The notes under the pieces are model-generated. The model saw nothing but the letters and a program-made list of their open reading frames with translations. It was not told the DNA's origin and made no database searches. Source: Leifsonia sp. 466MF (GTDB lineage: Bacteria > Actinomycetota > Actinomycetes > Actinomycetales > Microbacteriaceae). From it: DNA of 64,000 nt. The translations under genes and the position numbers were made by a program. This document shows positions 8,790 through 17,833 of this stretch, piece after piece (positions within the stretch are counted from its first letter, which is position 1; each line of letters starts with the position of its first letter). The stretch spans positions 496,001 through 560,000 of the forward strand of contig NZ_LT629696.1 in assembly GCF_900100265.1 (NCBI RefSeq). Reading direction: 5' to 3'.

Positions 8790-10046
8790 TCATCTTTCGC
8801 GCTCGAGAGATCTGGGTCGGTCCTCCGTTCGTTCGACATCACGGTCGGCGACCATCAGCCGATCGGGTGCGAGAACGCGTTCGATGCCCAGGACCAGCCC
8901 GCCGGCGGCACCGGAATCGAAGCCCAACGCAGGTCTGACCAGAGTGAGCTCCCGCGTCGAGATGGGCAGCGCCTGCTGGTAGACGATGCTGCGCACGGTG
9001 GCGAGGAGTTCCTCGTCGGCGTCGGCGAGCGAGCCCCCGAGCACGATCCGGTGCGGATTGATGACATGCACGAGGTTGGCTATCGCCTCCCCGAGATGCT
9101 GGTCGGCCCGGCGGACGCTGGCTCTGACCTCTGGATCCCCTTCGGCCAGCCGGCGCAAGAAGAGGTCTCGCTCGTCGCGGGTCGTCGGCGTGGCGGGAGC
9201 TGCTCCGGTCATCGAACGGGTGAGTGCACCCACGGAAGCGATCGTTTCCAGGCAACCGTGGCTCCCGCAGACACAGATGTCGTCGTGCCCCGTGACCTTC
9301 AGGTGCGCGATCTCGCCCGAGGACCCGTCTGCGCCGCGCATCAGAACTCCATCCGATGTGACGATCCCGACTCCGATCCCAGTACCGACCTTGACGTACA
9401 GCAGGGGCCCGGAGAACTCGGAGCTCGCGCGCGCTTCACCGAGGGCGCGAAGATTGACGTCGTTCTCGAGAATGACGTCGCAACGGAGCGCTTCGCTGAC
9501 GTACTGGATGACGGGGAAGCGGTCCCAGCCCGGCATGAAGGGAGGCCGCACGATTGACCCGTCCCGATGATCTACCGGCGCCGGCAGTCCGATCACAGCT
9601 ATCACCGCGCGATGGGGAAGATCGGAGAGGATCTCTCGGAAGCCGGCCACGATCGCTTCGAGCACGACATCGGGTCCGTTGGAGAACTCGATCTGGATGT
9701 GTGCTTCCGCGACAGCATGCTGACGGATGTCGAACACCTTCAGGTTCGACCAATGGCGGCCGCAATCGGCCACCAGGACATACCCGTAGCTCGGGTCGAG
9801 CTCGAGGACCGCCGCCGCCCTGCCACGTCCGCCCGATTGCTGATAACCCTGAGTGCGAACGACTCCGCGGTGCAGGAGTTCGCGCACCCCCGCATCGACG
9901 GTGGATCGAGCCAGCCCGCTCGTGCGGACCAACTCGGGCTTCGATGCGGCGGCGCCGCTCGCGAGCAGTCGTGCGAGCGTACTCGCCAGAAGGTCCTCGT
10001 CAATCCGCGCCGACAGGGCTGGAGCGGCGATTCTCAAAGACGGCAT
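8790..10046 (-). CDS. ROK-family transcriptional regulator
   Basis: 418 residues from the ATG at 10046, preceded by AAGGGCAGG. In-frame starts at 10067 (ATG) and 10085 (TTG) would add 7-13 residues. N-terminal winged helix-turn-helix at about 20-75 (SKPELVRTSGLARSTVDAGVR), then a ROK sugar-kinase-like domain with the zinc motif H248 and C258-x-C260-x4-C265 and an intact END motif with D196. It is a sugar- or glycoside-responsive repressor of the XylR/NagC type. The retained catalytic Asp does not by itself imply kinase activity. It is divergent from the C-glycoside operon at 10267 and is its likely repressor, and a perfect palindrome lies between them. Confidence 0.88.
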   Translation of the reverse strand: MPSLRIAAPALSARIDEDLLASTLARLLASGAAASKPELVRTSGLARSTVDAGVRELLHRGVVRTQGYQQSGGRGRAAAVLELDPSYGYVLVADCGRHWSNLKVFDIRQHAVAEAHIQIEFSNGPDVVLEAIVAGFREILSDLPHRAVIAVIGLPAPVDHRDGSIVRPPFMPGWDRFPVIQYVSEALRCDVILENDVNLRALGEARASSEFSGPLLYVKVGTGIGVGIVTSDGVLMRGADGSSGEIAHLKVTGHDDICVCGSHGCLETIASVGALTRSMTGAAPATPTTRDERDLFLRRLAEGDPEVRASVRRADQHLGEAIANLVHVINPHRIVLGGSLADADEELLATVRSIVYQQALPISTRELTLVRPALGFDSGAAGGLVLGIERVLAPDRLMVADRDVERTEDRPRSLERER

Positions 10047-10102
10047 GCAGCACCTGCCCTTCTTCATCGATGGAGACCCTATCAACGACCGCTGCGGACG
10101 AT

Positions 10103-10117
10103 ATTAGTCCGACTAAT
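10103..10117. promoter_or_regulatory. Perfect 7+1+7 palindrome, candidate ROK operator
   Basis: ATTAGTC-C-GACTAAT is an exact inverted repeat in the 180 bp between the ROK gene and the C-glycoside operon, in an AT-richer island. The complement strand reads TAATAT across its edge, a possible -10 for the ROK gene. Position and symmetry fit autoregulation by the ROK protein plus control of the divergent operon. Binding is inferred. Confidence 0.55.
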
Positions 10118-10229
10118 GCGGTTTAAAAGCGCAAAAGAGACATTGATTACGCCCTCCCAATGCGTTTGAGTCACTATCACGTCGGTACACCTAAGGTGAC
10201 CGGATCTTTAGAGCTCGAGGAGGAGCACG

Positions 10230-10283
10230 GTGGCCCACATGTTGACATGCTCAGCCGACCAGGTAGGTGGCGGCAGTGTTTGA
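10230..10283 (+). other. Possible 17-residue leader/upstream ORF
   Basis: A GTG at 10230 with a strong GAGGAGGAG ribosome site (from about 10216) opens a short frame that ends at TGA 10281-10283, overlapping the start of the DUF6379 gene in another frame. The good ribosome site belongs to this mini-frame rather than to the larger gene. It could couple translation into the operon, or it could mark a misjudged start or a frameshift at the beginning of the next gene. Confidence 0.25.
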
Positions 10284-10692
10284 CGAGCTGATGCTCCCCG
10301 ATCAGGCGGATCTAGTGGGACCGACGATGGGCGGCACGGCGGCCGTCGGCCTTCGACTCCCGTGGTACCGGTCGCTCCCGCTTTCGTGCGTGGAGGCTGT
10401 TGCCATCTCGATCGATGACGACACGGTCGATGGCGAGGGCATGACGATCAGCGTCGGAGACGCCGAACACCCGGTCGCCGATCTCGGTGGGTTGGCCGAA
10501 GTCGAGTGGTTCGTGCTGGACCGGGCAACGGTCCGTTTCACAAGGCCGGACGGGCTGCAGCCGGGCATGCACAGCGTCGCTCTCACGCTGACACTCCGGA
10601 TTCCCTACGCAGAGCCGGAGTACTGGCCCATCGACTTCACGCAGACGGCCGAACATTCACGCACCGTCGAATTCCTCGGTAAGGACAGCTGA
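10267..10692 (+). CDS. DUF6379 protein, C-glycoside deglycosidase beta subunit-like
   Basis: 141 residues from GTG 10267; a GTG at 10276 has better ribosome-site spacing (AGGTGG). An all-beta small protein of the DUF6379 family, recognised from its size, the WYRSLPLSCVEAV segment and the EPEYWPIDFTQT ending. Such proteins are the beta subunit of bacterial C-glycoside deglycosidases, pairing with a TIM-barrel alpha subunit to cleave the C-C bond between sugar and aglycone after 3-oxidation. The stop overlaps the ATG of the alpha-like subunit by one base (TGATG), as expected for a stoichiometric complex. Family call is from memory of the CarBC/DgpBC systems. Which flavonoid-like aglycone is used cannot be told. 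Confidence 0.75.
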   Translation: MAAVFDELMLPDQADLVGPTMGGTAAVGLRLPWYRSLPLSCVEAVAISIDDDTVDGEGMTISVGDAEHPVADLGGLAEVEWFVLDRATVRFTRPDGLQPGMHSVALTLTLRIPYAEPEYWPIDFTQTAEHSRTVEFLGKDS

Positions 10693-11663
10693 TGACCCTC
10701 AAACTCGGAGTCACGCTCTACAGCTTCAACGTCGACTACTACACGTATCGCTACTCACTCCAGGACTGCTTCGCCGCGGCCGGCTCGCTGGGCGAGGGCC
10801 AAGGGGTCGAGATCGTCGGTCCGCAGATGATCCGCGGGTTCCCGGTACTCACCCCGGAATTCGAGTACACGTTCCGCAAACTCGTCGACCAATACGGGCT
10901 CCAACCCAGCGCGTACGGCGCATACGCCGACCGCGAGCGCTTTCGCGGCCGGCTGGCCAGCAGAGATGAACAGATCGACTACCTGCGGTTGCAGATACGC
11001 GCTGCTGCCCGACTGGGCTTCCCTGTCATCCGCACGCAGGTGGCCGAGTCGGTCATCAACGACCTGCTGCCCTACGCCGAGAAGTACGACGTGAAGATGG
11101 GAATGGAGATCCATGCGCCGATGACGGTGGAGGCGTTGAAGCCAGCGATCGAGAAGGTCCAGAAGATCGACTCCCCGTATCTGGGGTTCACTCCCGACAG
11201 CGGGGCGTTCTGCCACTCGCCGGCGGCGATCTACGTAAAACGGTTCACCGACCAGGGCGTGCCGGAACAGGTGATCGACCATGTGCTCAGAGGGTGGAGG
11301 CAACGCACTCCGGTGGAGCAGCTGCGTCAGGAAGTGGCGGACCTGGGCGGGGGCGCCCTCGGCGACCTCATGGCTCTAGAGAGCGAGGTCTACTTCGGTC
11401 ACGGCCACCCCCAGGATCTTGTGCCGCTCCTACCTCACATCGTCCACGCGCACGGCAAGTTCTACGGCATCGACGAGTCGGGAACGGACTCCGCCGTGCG
11501 ATTCCCGGAGATCGTCTCCGTCCTGCTCGATGGCGGCTACGACGGATTCATCTCCTGCGAATACGAGGGGCACCACTGGGACACCGAACTCAGTGCCCTC
11601 GATCAGATCCGCACCGTGCAAGGATTCCTGCGCAGGCAGATCGAGACGAAGGCCGCCGCATGA
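10692..11663 (+). CDS. Sugar phosphate isomerase/epimerase family, C-glycoside deglycosidase alpha subunit-like
   Basis: 323 residues forming an AP endonuclease-2-type TIM barrel. Candidate divalent-metal ligands are E139 and H141 in GMEIHAP, D169 in TPDSG, the HAH at 252-254 and E290 in SCEYEGHHW. In the C-glycoside deglycosidases this subunit carries the metal and performs the beta-elimination-like C-C cleavage of the 3-oxo-C-glycoside. Translated from a 1-bp overlap after the DUF6379 gene and followed by a 4-bp overlap with the GMC oxidase. Without the neighbours it would only be called a sugar isomerase/epimerase; the three-gene context makes the deglycosidase assignment reasonable. Confidence 0.78.
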   Translation: MTLKLGVTLYSFNVDYYTYRYSLQDCFAAAGSLGEGQGVEIVGPQMIRGFPVLTPEFEYTFRKLVDQYGLQPSAYGAYADRERFRGRLASRDEQIDYLRLQIRAAARLGFPVIRTQVAESVINDLLPYAEKYDVKMGMEIHAPMTVEALKPAIEKVQKIDSPYLGFTPDSGAFCHSPAAIYVKRFTDQGVPEQVIDHVLRGWRQRTPVEQLRQEVADLGGGALGDLMALESEVYFGHGHPQDLVPLLPHIVHAHGKFYGIDESGTDSAVRFPEIVSVLLDGGYDGFISCEYEGHHWDTELSALDQIRTVQGFLRRQIETKAAA

Positions 11664-13360
11664 GCGTTCAGCTGTCACAGCGATTCGACGTGATCGTCGT
11701 GGGCTCCGGCGCCGCCGGAAGCATCGCCGTGAAAGAGCTCACCGAACGCGGCCTCGAGGTCCTGCTGCTCGAGGCCGGACCGGACATCAGCGAGGCCGAC
11801 TTCGCGCCGCTGCCGCCAGAGCCCGTGCGGCCCATGGGGATCGGTCTCTACCCACGCGCCAAGGCAGCAGTACTGCGCCGCCAGCCGATCCAGGTGCGTC
11901 GTGCGTTCTTCAGCGAGAAGACCAGCCCGTTCCTCGTGAACGACCTTCAGAACCCGTACTCGGTCAAGGGGCAGGACTTCCTCTGGGTTCGTGGGCGACA
12001 ACTCGGTGGACGACTCCACTCGTACGGGCGCGTGCTCCTTCGCAGTTCCGATTACGACTTCGACGGAGGGGCGGGCCGCGAGCGCGGCGCCCAGCGTTGG
12101 CCCCTCCGCTATGCCGACGTCGAGCCGTGGTACGACCGCGTCGAGGAGTTCCTCGGGCTGTACGGCAACACCGACGGCGTCCCCATCCTCCCCGACGGGA
12201 AGTATATCGGGGCGTCGTCGCTCACGGAGGCTGAGCGCGATTTCGCGGAGAAGACCCGAGAACGATGGCCGGAGCGTCGCGGCATCGCGTGGCGGTATGC
12301 CGCACCGAACCCTCAGCGCGTCCCTCTGGGCATCCTGGCCGCGCGACGCACGGGCAGGCTGACCACCAGGACGGATGCTGTCGTGCGCCAGATCACGATC
12401 GACGATCGGACGGGCCTCGCGGATGGCGCTGTGTTCATCGACCGGGTGACGAAACGTGCGCATCGAGTCTTCGCCGACATCGTGATGCTGTGCGCGTCCA
12501 CCATCGAGTCGGTGCGGCTTCTGGCCAACTCGGGCAGCGCACGCCACCCGGACGGTCTCGCCAATTCCTCCGGGCTCGTCGGCCATTACTTCATGGACCA
12601 GACTCCGGCACTCCTCTTCGGTGACACGCCTCGTTTCCGCGGATGGGAGGACGACACGTCAGCGCCCGTTGACGCGTACTACGCCGCGGCCGGCGGGCTG
12701 TATCTCCCCATGATGGACGGCTTCGCACCCGGTTCGCCTTACGTCGGCGGATACGCGGTGCAAGGGGTGCTGGGGCGAATTCCTGTCCCGCCCGGGCATC
12801 CGGGAGCAGTCGGAATGATGGGCTTCGGCGAGATGCTTCCCCACCGCGAGAACCACATCACCATTCACCGTCGCCGCAACGATGCCTGGGGCGTCCCCAT
12901 CCCTAGGATCCACGTGACGCTGACCGACAACGAGAGGGCCCTTCTCCGGGAACAGGTTCGCGGGATGCGGGAGATGGCCGAGAACGCAGGTGTGCGCGTC
13001 AACTTCGCCGGGTCCACACTGGGCCTCGACTCGAAACGGGTCTTCCCCGACGCGGATCCGTTCAGCCGCGCCATCTTCCGAGCCTCGTTCACCAAGAGCC
13101 TCGCGATCGGTGCCGCGATCCACGAATGCGGAGGCGCACGAATGGGAGACGATCCCGCCACAGCGGTCCTCAACCCGTTCAACCAGGCGTGGGACGTGCC
13201 CAACCTGTTCGTCACGGACGCCAGCAGCTACGTCACCAACGGCATCGTCGGTCCGACCCTCACCATCATGGCGTTGACCGCCCGGGCCTGCGCGCACGTC
13301 GCGTCCGAACATGCCGCGGGTACTCTCACCCGCCACCGCGCAGGGGCGGTGGGCGAATGA
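11660..13360 (+). CDS. carA: GMC oxidoreductase, pyranose/C-glycoside 3-oxidase (CarA-like)
   Basis: 566 residues with N-terminal FAD-binding GSGAAGS (from residue 15) and the glucose-methanol-choline C-terminal domain. The catalytic His-Asn pair is visible as H488 (AAIHECGGARMG) and N527 (YVTNGIVGPT). Size and motifs resemble pyranose oxidases and the bacterial C-glycoside 3-oxidase CarA described from Microbacterium. It would oxidise the sugar C3 hydroxyl of a C-glycoside to the 3-keto form, the substrate of the deglycosidase encoded immediately upstream. No signal peptide, so it acts in the cytosol after import. ATGA overlaps at both ends. The name carA here means the C-glycoside enzyme, not carbamoyl-phosphate synthase. 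Substrate is inferred. Confidence 0.78.
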   Translation: MSVQLSQRFDVIVVGSGAAGSIAVKELTERGLEVLLLEAGPDISEADFAPLPPEPVRPMGIGLYPRAKAAVLRRQPIQVRRAFFSEKTSPFLVNDLQNPYSVKGQDFLWVRGRQLGGRLHSYGRVLLRSSDYDFDGGAGRERGAQRWPLRYADVEPWYDRVEEFLGLYGNTDGVPILPDGKYIGASSLTEAERDFAEKTRERWPERRGIAWRYAAPNPQRVPLGILAARRTGRLTTRTDAVVRQITIDDRTGLADGAVFIDRVTKRAHRVFADIVMLCASTIESVRLLANSGSARHPDGLANSSGLVGHYFMDQTPALLFGDTPRFRGWEDDTSAPVDAYYAAAGGLYLPMMDGFAPGSPYVGGYAVQGVLGRIPVPPGHPGAVGMMGFGEMLPHRENHITIHRRRNDAWGVPIPRIHVTLTDNERALLREQVRGMREMAENAGVRVNFAGSTLGLDSKRVFPDADPFSRAIFRASFTKSLAIGAAIHECGGARMGDDPATAVLNPFNQAWDVPNLFVTDASSYVTNGIVGPTLTIMALTARACAHVASEHAAGTLTRHRAGAVGE

Positions 13361-15162
13361 CCGCGCGCAGCCCGTCGGAGCATGCTGGAGCACCTGAAGG
13401 CGAACAGCAGACGACCGTGCTCTACAGGCCCGGCAACCCGCTCTCGCTTTCCGAGCCGCCCATACCCGAGTTCAGGCCGGGGACCCGTCTGCTTCCCGCG
13501 GCCTCTGTGCACGCAGAGGGGGCGCGGCCTCTCCCGGTGGACATCGAGGTGTTCGACGATGTCGCCATCACGCTTTCGGATGGGACGACGCTCTACGCCG
13601 ACGTCTACAGGCGCGCCGGCACGGCTGCTATACCCGCGATTCTCCTGTACACCATCTACAGCAAGCGCGGCGGCTACTGGAACGCGAACGTCAACGCCAC
13701 TCGCTTCGGCGTGCCGGCTGAGCAGCTCTCAGGGCTCCAGCCGTTCGAAGCGCTCGACCCGGCGGCGTGGTGCCAGCACGGCTACGCGCTCGTGGTCGTC
13801 GACGCACGCGGCACCGGGCACTCCGGCGGGGACTTCCGGTTCCTCGGCTCCACGACAGCCGGCGACGTCGCCGATGTCGTGGAGTGGACGGCCGCTCAAA
13901 CCTGGTGCACCGGGAAAGTCGGCATGGCCGGCAACTCCTACTTGGCGATGGCGCAGTGGGCCGGTGCCGCCGAGCGACCGCCGCACCTCGCAGCCATCGC
14001 TCCATGGGAAGGCGCCACTGACGTCTTCCGCGACATTCTGATGCGCGGCGGCATCCCCGATCTCGCCTTCCACGACGCCGACATCGTGGGACACCTCTAC
14101 GGGAACGGCCGGTTCGAAGATGTCACCGGTACCCTGCTCAGCTACCCGCACGAGGGCGCGTATTGGGCGGATAAGCGTCCCGAGTTGGAGTCGATCGAGG
14201 TGCCCGCGTACGTAGTGGCGAGCTGGACGAATTCGCTCCACACCCGATCGACGCTGCGGGCGTACGAGCGCTTGGGGTCCGAGCAGAAATGGTTGCGAAT
14301 TCACAATACTCACGAGTGGGTGGATATCGCTGATCCGGATCGTCTGGCCGACCTGCGGCGGTTCTTCGACCGCTATCTAAAGGGCGAGTCCAACGACTGG
14401 GAGACCACACCACGGGTGAGGTATTCCATCCTCGAACTCGATGATCGCGACCTGGTCGACATCCCCGCCCTCGCCTATCCGCCGGTCGACGCTACGGCGA
14501 CCCCGCTCCATCTGGATGCGAACGCTGGAACTCTCGTCCGTGCTCTGCCAGCTGAGAGCGGCACCGTCGGTTACGACACCGCGGATCCGGCCGCTGCAGC
14601 TCGGTTCGTGTGGCCCGTAGAGGTTGAGTGCATGCTCGTGGGGCCGCTCAATCTGCACCTTCGCGCGGAGACCAGCGATGGGGACGATATGGATCTGTTC
14701 GCCAGCGTGTACGTCACCGATGCCGACGGAACCGTGCGCTTTCACGTGCCCTATCCGGCCCAGCGGGAGGCCGTCGCGTCCCGTGCGCGGGATGGCCGCC
14801 TGACCGCCTCGGACGTCTACCTCGGACCGACTGGCCGGATCCGGGCCTCCCGGCGTGCGCTCGACCCACGCCGCTCGACTCTCCTGGCGCCGTATCTCGC
14901 GCACGACCGAGATGAGCCGCTTTCCCCGCGGGAACCCGTCGACCTCGATATCGGGCTGTGGCCGAGCGGGCTCCATCTCCGCCCCGGGCAGCGCCTGGTA
15001 CTCGAGATCGCGAGCAGGCCAGGAGGGCCGCTTCCTCCGTCGCCCACCGTCACAGGACTGCCGGCAGCTCAACTTCCGACACGGAACGCCGGACGCCACA
15101 CCATCCACACCGGCCCCCATGCCGGTTCCACCCTCTACGTGCCTCTTGTCGCCGCGCGATGA
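13357..15162 (+). CDS. CocE/NonD-family hydrolase (X-Pro dipeptidyl-peptidase fold)
   Basis: 601 residues: N-terminal alpha/beta hydrolase domain with [10 protein letters not shown] and nucleophile elbow GNSY (S194), then a C-terminal jelly-roll domain ([33 protein letters not shown] segment). Members hydrolyse esters or amides such as cocaine. A notable oddity: the segment [10 protein letters not shown] (N292) stands where relatives usually have SWTD, so the charge-relay Asp may be Asn here. Candidate His residues are H316 and H319. Start overlaps the GMC oxidase stop (ATGA), so it belongs to the C-glycoside operon and may remove acyl groups from acylated glycosides. That role is inference. 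Confidence 0.8.
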   Translation: MTARSPSEHAGAPEGEQQTTVLYRPGNPLSLSEPPIPEFRPGTRLLPAASVHAEGARPLPVDIEVFDDVAITLSDGTTLYADVYRRAGTAAIPAILLYTIYSKRGGYWNANVNATRFGVPAEQLSGLQPFEALDPAAWCQHGYALVVVDARGTGHSGGDFRFLGSTTAGDVADVVEWTAAQTWCTGKVGMAGNSYLAMAQWAGAAERPPHLAAIAPWEGATDVFRDILMRGGIPDLAFHDADIVGHLYGNGRFEDVTGTLLSYPHEGAYWADKRPELESIEVPAYVVASWTNSLHTRSTLRAYERLGSEQKWLRIHNTHEWVDIADPDRLADLRRFFDRYLKGESNDWETTPRVRYSILELDDRDLVDIPALAYPPVDATATPLHLDANAGTLVRALPAESGTVGYDTADPAAAARFVWPVEVECMLVGPLNLHLRAETSDGDDMDLFASVYVTDADGTVRFHVPYPAQREAVASRARDGRLTASDVYLGPTGRIRASRRALDPRRSTLLAPYLAHDRDEPLSPREPVDLDIGLWPSGLHLRPGQRLVLEIASRPGGPLPPSPTVTGLPAAQLPTRNAGRHTIHTGPHAGSTLYVPLVAAR

Positions 15163-15199
15163 GAACCAGCACTCAACCGATCCGGACGGAGGTGCACCC

Positions 15200-16474
15200 G
15201 TGAAGCGCCAGCTCCCCAGAATCTCGCAACTCACCGAGATGCTCACCATCCGTCGGCCCACGCTCGACGGGACCGAGCGCCGTCTCCGTTCGGCCTCGAC
15301 CATCGGCGACCTGCGTACGATCGCACAACGGAGAACACCGCGAGCGGCGTTCGACTACGCGGACGGAGCCGCAGAGCGGGAGATCTCGATCGCGAGAGCC
15401 CGTCGCGGATTCGATGACATCGAATTCTCGCCTCGGATCCTTCGGGGCCTACCCTCCGACGTCGACACGTCCTCGCAGATCCTCGGAGCGCCGTCCGAGC
15501 TTCCATTCGCGATCGCCCCGACAGGGTTCACCCGTCTGATGCAGACCGATGGGGAGATCGCCGGCGCCTCCGCTGCCGGGGCGGCGGGCATCCCCTTCAC
15601 GCTGTCGACCCTCGGCACCGCATCCATCGAAGAGGTCGCGAAGGCCAATCCGACGGGGCGGAACTGGTTCCAGCTGTACGTGATGAAGGACCGCGAGATC
15701 TCTTACGGGCTGGTGAGCAGGGCAGCGGCAGCCGGGTACGACACGCTGTACTTCACGGTGGACACACCGGTGTCCGGAGCGCGATTGCGCGACAGGCGAA
15801 ACGGATTCTCCATCCCGCCCCGGTTGACGCTGCGGACGGTCGCGAACGCCCTCCCTCGCCCGTGGTGGTGGTTCGACCTTCTGACCACAGCGCCCCTGGA
15901 GTTCTCGTCCCTCACCTCCATCGGTGCCGGTGTCAGCGAACTGGTCGACGCCGCGATGGATCCCTCGATCTCCTATGCGGATCTCGACACCGTGCGAAAC
16001 CTCTGGCCGGGAAAGCTGGTCGTGAAGGGCGTGCAGAACCTCGAGGACGCCAAGAAGCTGACCCACCACGGAGTCGACGGAATAGTCCTGTCCAACCACG
16101 GCGGACGGCAACTGGATCGTGCACCGGTCCCGCTCAGCCTCCTCCCGGCCGTCGTACGCGAAGTCGGGCGGGATGTCGAAATCGGCGTCGACACCGGGAT
16201 CATGTCCGGCGGGGACATCGTGGCGGCGGTTGCGCTCGGCGCACGATTCACCCTGATCGGCCGCGCATACCTATACGGACTCATGGCCGGCGGACGACGT
16301 GGCGTCGACCGGACGATCTCGATCCTCAGGGACGAGGTCATCCGGACGATGAAGCTTCTCGGAGTCCAGAATCTCGCTGATCTCCATCCAGGGCATGTCA
16401 GACAGCTCCACAGTCTGGAGCTCCAAACGAACCGGATCACTCCCCGGTCCGCCGTGCTCTCACCACTGAAATGA
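15200..16474 (+). CDS. FMN-dependent alpha-hydroxy-acid oxidase (LldD/lactate oxidase family)
   Basis: 424 residues from a GTG with GGAGG at 15188-15192. Family features: FDYADGAAE near the N-terminus, [13 protein letters not shown], the KGVQ lysine segment, SNHGGRQLD near residue 298 (substrate His and Arg) and [13 protein letters not shown] followed by [13 protein letters not shown]. These enzymes oxidise L-2-hydroxy acids to 2-oxo acids with FMN. The usual actinobacterial version is annotated as L-lactate dehydrogenase or oxidase. Inside a glycoside-oxidation operon it may instead handle a hydroxy acid or sugar-derived fragment. Its stop overlaps an ATG at 16471, though the following lipoprotein more likely starts at 16501. 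Confidence 0.82.
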   Translation: MKRQLPRISQLTEMLTIRRPTLDGTERRLRSASTIGDLRTIAQRRTPRAAFDYADGAAEREISIARARRGFDDIEFSPRILRGLPSDVDTSSQILGAPSELPFAIAPTGFTRLMQTDGEIAGASAAGAAGIPFTLSTLGTASIEEVAKANPTGRNWFQLYVMKDREISYGLVSRAAAAGYDTLYFTVDTPVSGARLRDRRNGFSIPPRLTLRTVANALPRPWWWFDLLTTAPLEFSSLTSIGAGVSELVDAAMDPSISYADLDTVRNLWPGKLVVKGVQNLEDAKKLTHHGVDGIVLSNHGGRQLDRAPVPLSLLPAVVREVGRDVEIGVDTGIMSGGDIVAAVALGARFTLIGRAYLYGLMAGGRRGVDRTISILRDEVIRTMKLLGVQNLADLHPGHVRQLHSLELQTNRITPRSAVLSPLK

Positions 16475-16500
16475 CGACGACGTCAGAAGGGAACCACCTC

Positions 16501-17793
16501 ATGAAACCGACCCCGATCAGCCGCCGACGGCTGCTTCCATTCGCCGTTCCACTCGTAGCAGCCTTGGCTCTTGCCGGCTGCAGCTCCTCCGGCACGGCGA
16601 AAGCCGCCGGCCCTGTCACGATCACCCTCGCCACCGAGACCCGCTTCGGCAAGACCAGCGCCTACCAGGACATCATCGACGCGTTCAACAAGAGCAATCA
16701 CGAGGGCATCACCGTTCGGTTGCAGGAGATCCCCACCGACAGCTATTCCCAGACGGTCCGGACGCAATTCCAGGCCGGAAACGCACCCGACGTCGTCTGG
16801 GGTTCGCCGGGCACGGGGTCGGGCAATTCGCTTGGCGTCTTCGCCAAAGCCGGGCAGCTCGTCGATCTGTCGAAGGAATCCTGGGCCACCGCCACAGTTC
16901 CGAAGAGCGCGCACGACCTCTACTACCAGGGTGCTGCTCTCACCGCTGTTCCCGTCGACATCGCGCCGATCTCCGAGGTGATCAACTCGACTGCGTTCAC
17001 GTCGGCCGGAATCAAACCGGCTTCCACCTTCGCCGAGCTTCTGAAGCAGTGCACCGCAGTCCCCGCCGCGGGGGGAACCTCCCTTTTCGGACTCGCCGGG
17101 GCGCAATCCAGCAACACCGGCCTGGCCGCTCTGCAACTCGCCGCTTCCCGCGTTTACGCGGCACAACCGGACTGGAACGCCAAGCGGTCCGCTGGCAAGG
17201 TGACGTTCGCCGGGTCATCGGGGTGGAAGTCGACGCTGGAGGCCTTCGTGAAGATGAAGGACTCGGGATGCTTCCAGCCAGGCTCGGAGGGGGGTTCCCC
17301 GGAGACGGTGACCCCGGTGTTCGCGTCAGGGAAGATCCTCTCGATCTTCGCGCCGGCGGGAATCGCTTCCCAGCTCGCTCAGCTTGCACCGAGCGCCACG
17401 ATCTCGGTCGCAGCCCTACCCGGTGTGAAGTCGAGTGACACCTTCCTCTTCGCATCCCCGACCAACGCTCTGGCCATCAACGCGGCCGGCAAGCACATCG
17501 ACGCGGCGAAAGCGTTGCTGAAGTTCTGGACGGAGCCACAGAACCTGGACGCGTTCGCCAAAGCGAACGGCAACCTCTCACTGACCACGGTCTTGAACGG
17601 TTCGCACGTGCCGGACCAGTACGCGAGCTTGGAGCCGTACCTAACCAACCCCGAGCGCAACGCACCCTTGCCCAACCTGCTGTGGCCCAACGCGTCCGTC
17701 TACGACGCGCTCGGCACCGGTGTCCAGGGTCTGCTGACCGGTCAGACCACCGTGTCGCAAGTCCTCCAGTCCATGGATGCGGCATGGGGATGA
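16501..17793 (+). CDS. Extracellular sugar-binding lipoprotein of ABC importer
   Basis: 430 residues. N-terminal signal MKPTPISRRRLLPF, a hydrophobic core and lipobox LAGC (C27) mark a lipoprotein. The RRxLL pattern could also fit Tat export. The mature part is a type 1 extracellular solute-binding protein (MalE-like) with PDVVWG and conserved C-terminal DAAKALLKFWTEPQN segments. ATG 16501 is chosen because AAGGGA lies about 9 nt upstream and the signal peptide begins there; an ATG at 16471 adds ten residues. Last substrate-capture component of the C-glycoside operon, followed by its two permeases. It probably binds a glycoside or a sugar. Confidence 0.88.
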   Translation: MKPTPISRRRLLPFAVPLVAALALAGCSSSGTAKAAGPVTITLATETRFGKTSAYQDIIDAFNKSNHEGITVRLQEIPTDSYSQTVRTQFQAGNAPDVVWGSPGTGSGNSLGVFAKAGQLVDLSKESWATATVPKSAHDLYYQGAALTAVPVDIAPISEVINSTAFTSAGIKPASTFAELLKQCTAVPAAGGTSLFGLAGAQSSNTGLAALQLAASRVYAAQPDWNAKRSAGKVTFAGSSGWKSTLEAFVKMKDSGCFQPGSEGGSPETVTPVFASGKILSIFAPAGIASQLAQLAPSATISVAALPGVKSSDTFLFASPTNALAINAAGKHIDAAKALLKFWTEPQNLDAFAKANGNLSLTTVLNGSHVPDQYASLEPYLTNPERNAPLPNLLWPNASVYDALGTGVQGLLTGQTTVSQVLQSMDAAWG

Positions 17794-17833
17794 AGGCGCG
17801 TCGGATGACATGCTGCATGCTCGGGCTCGTGCC

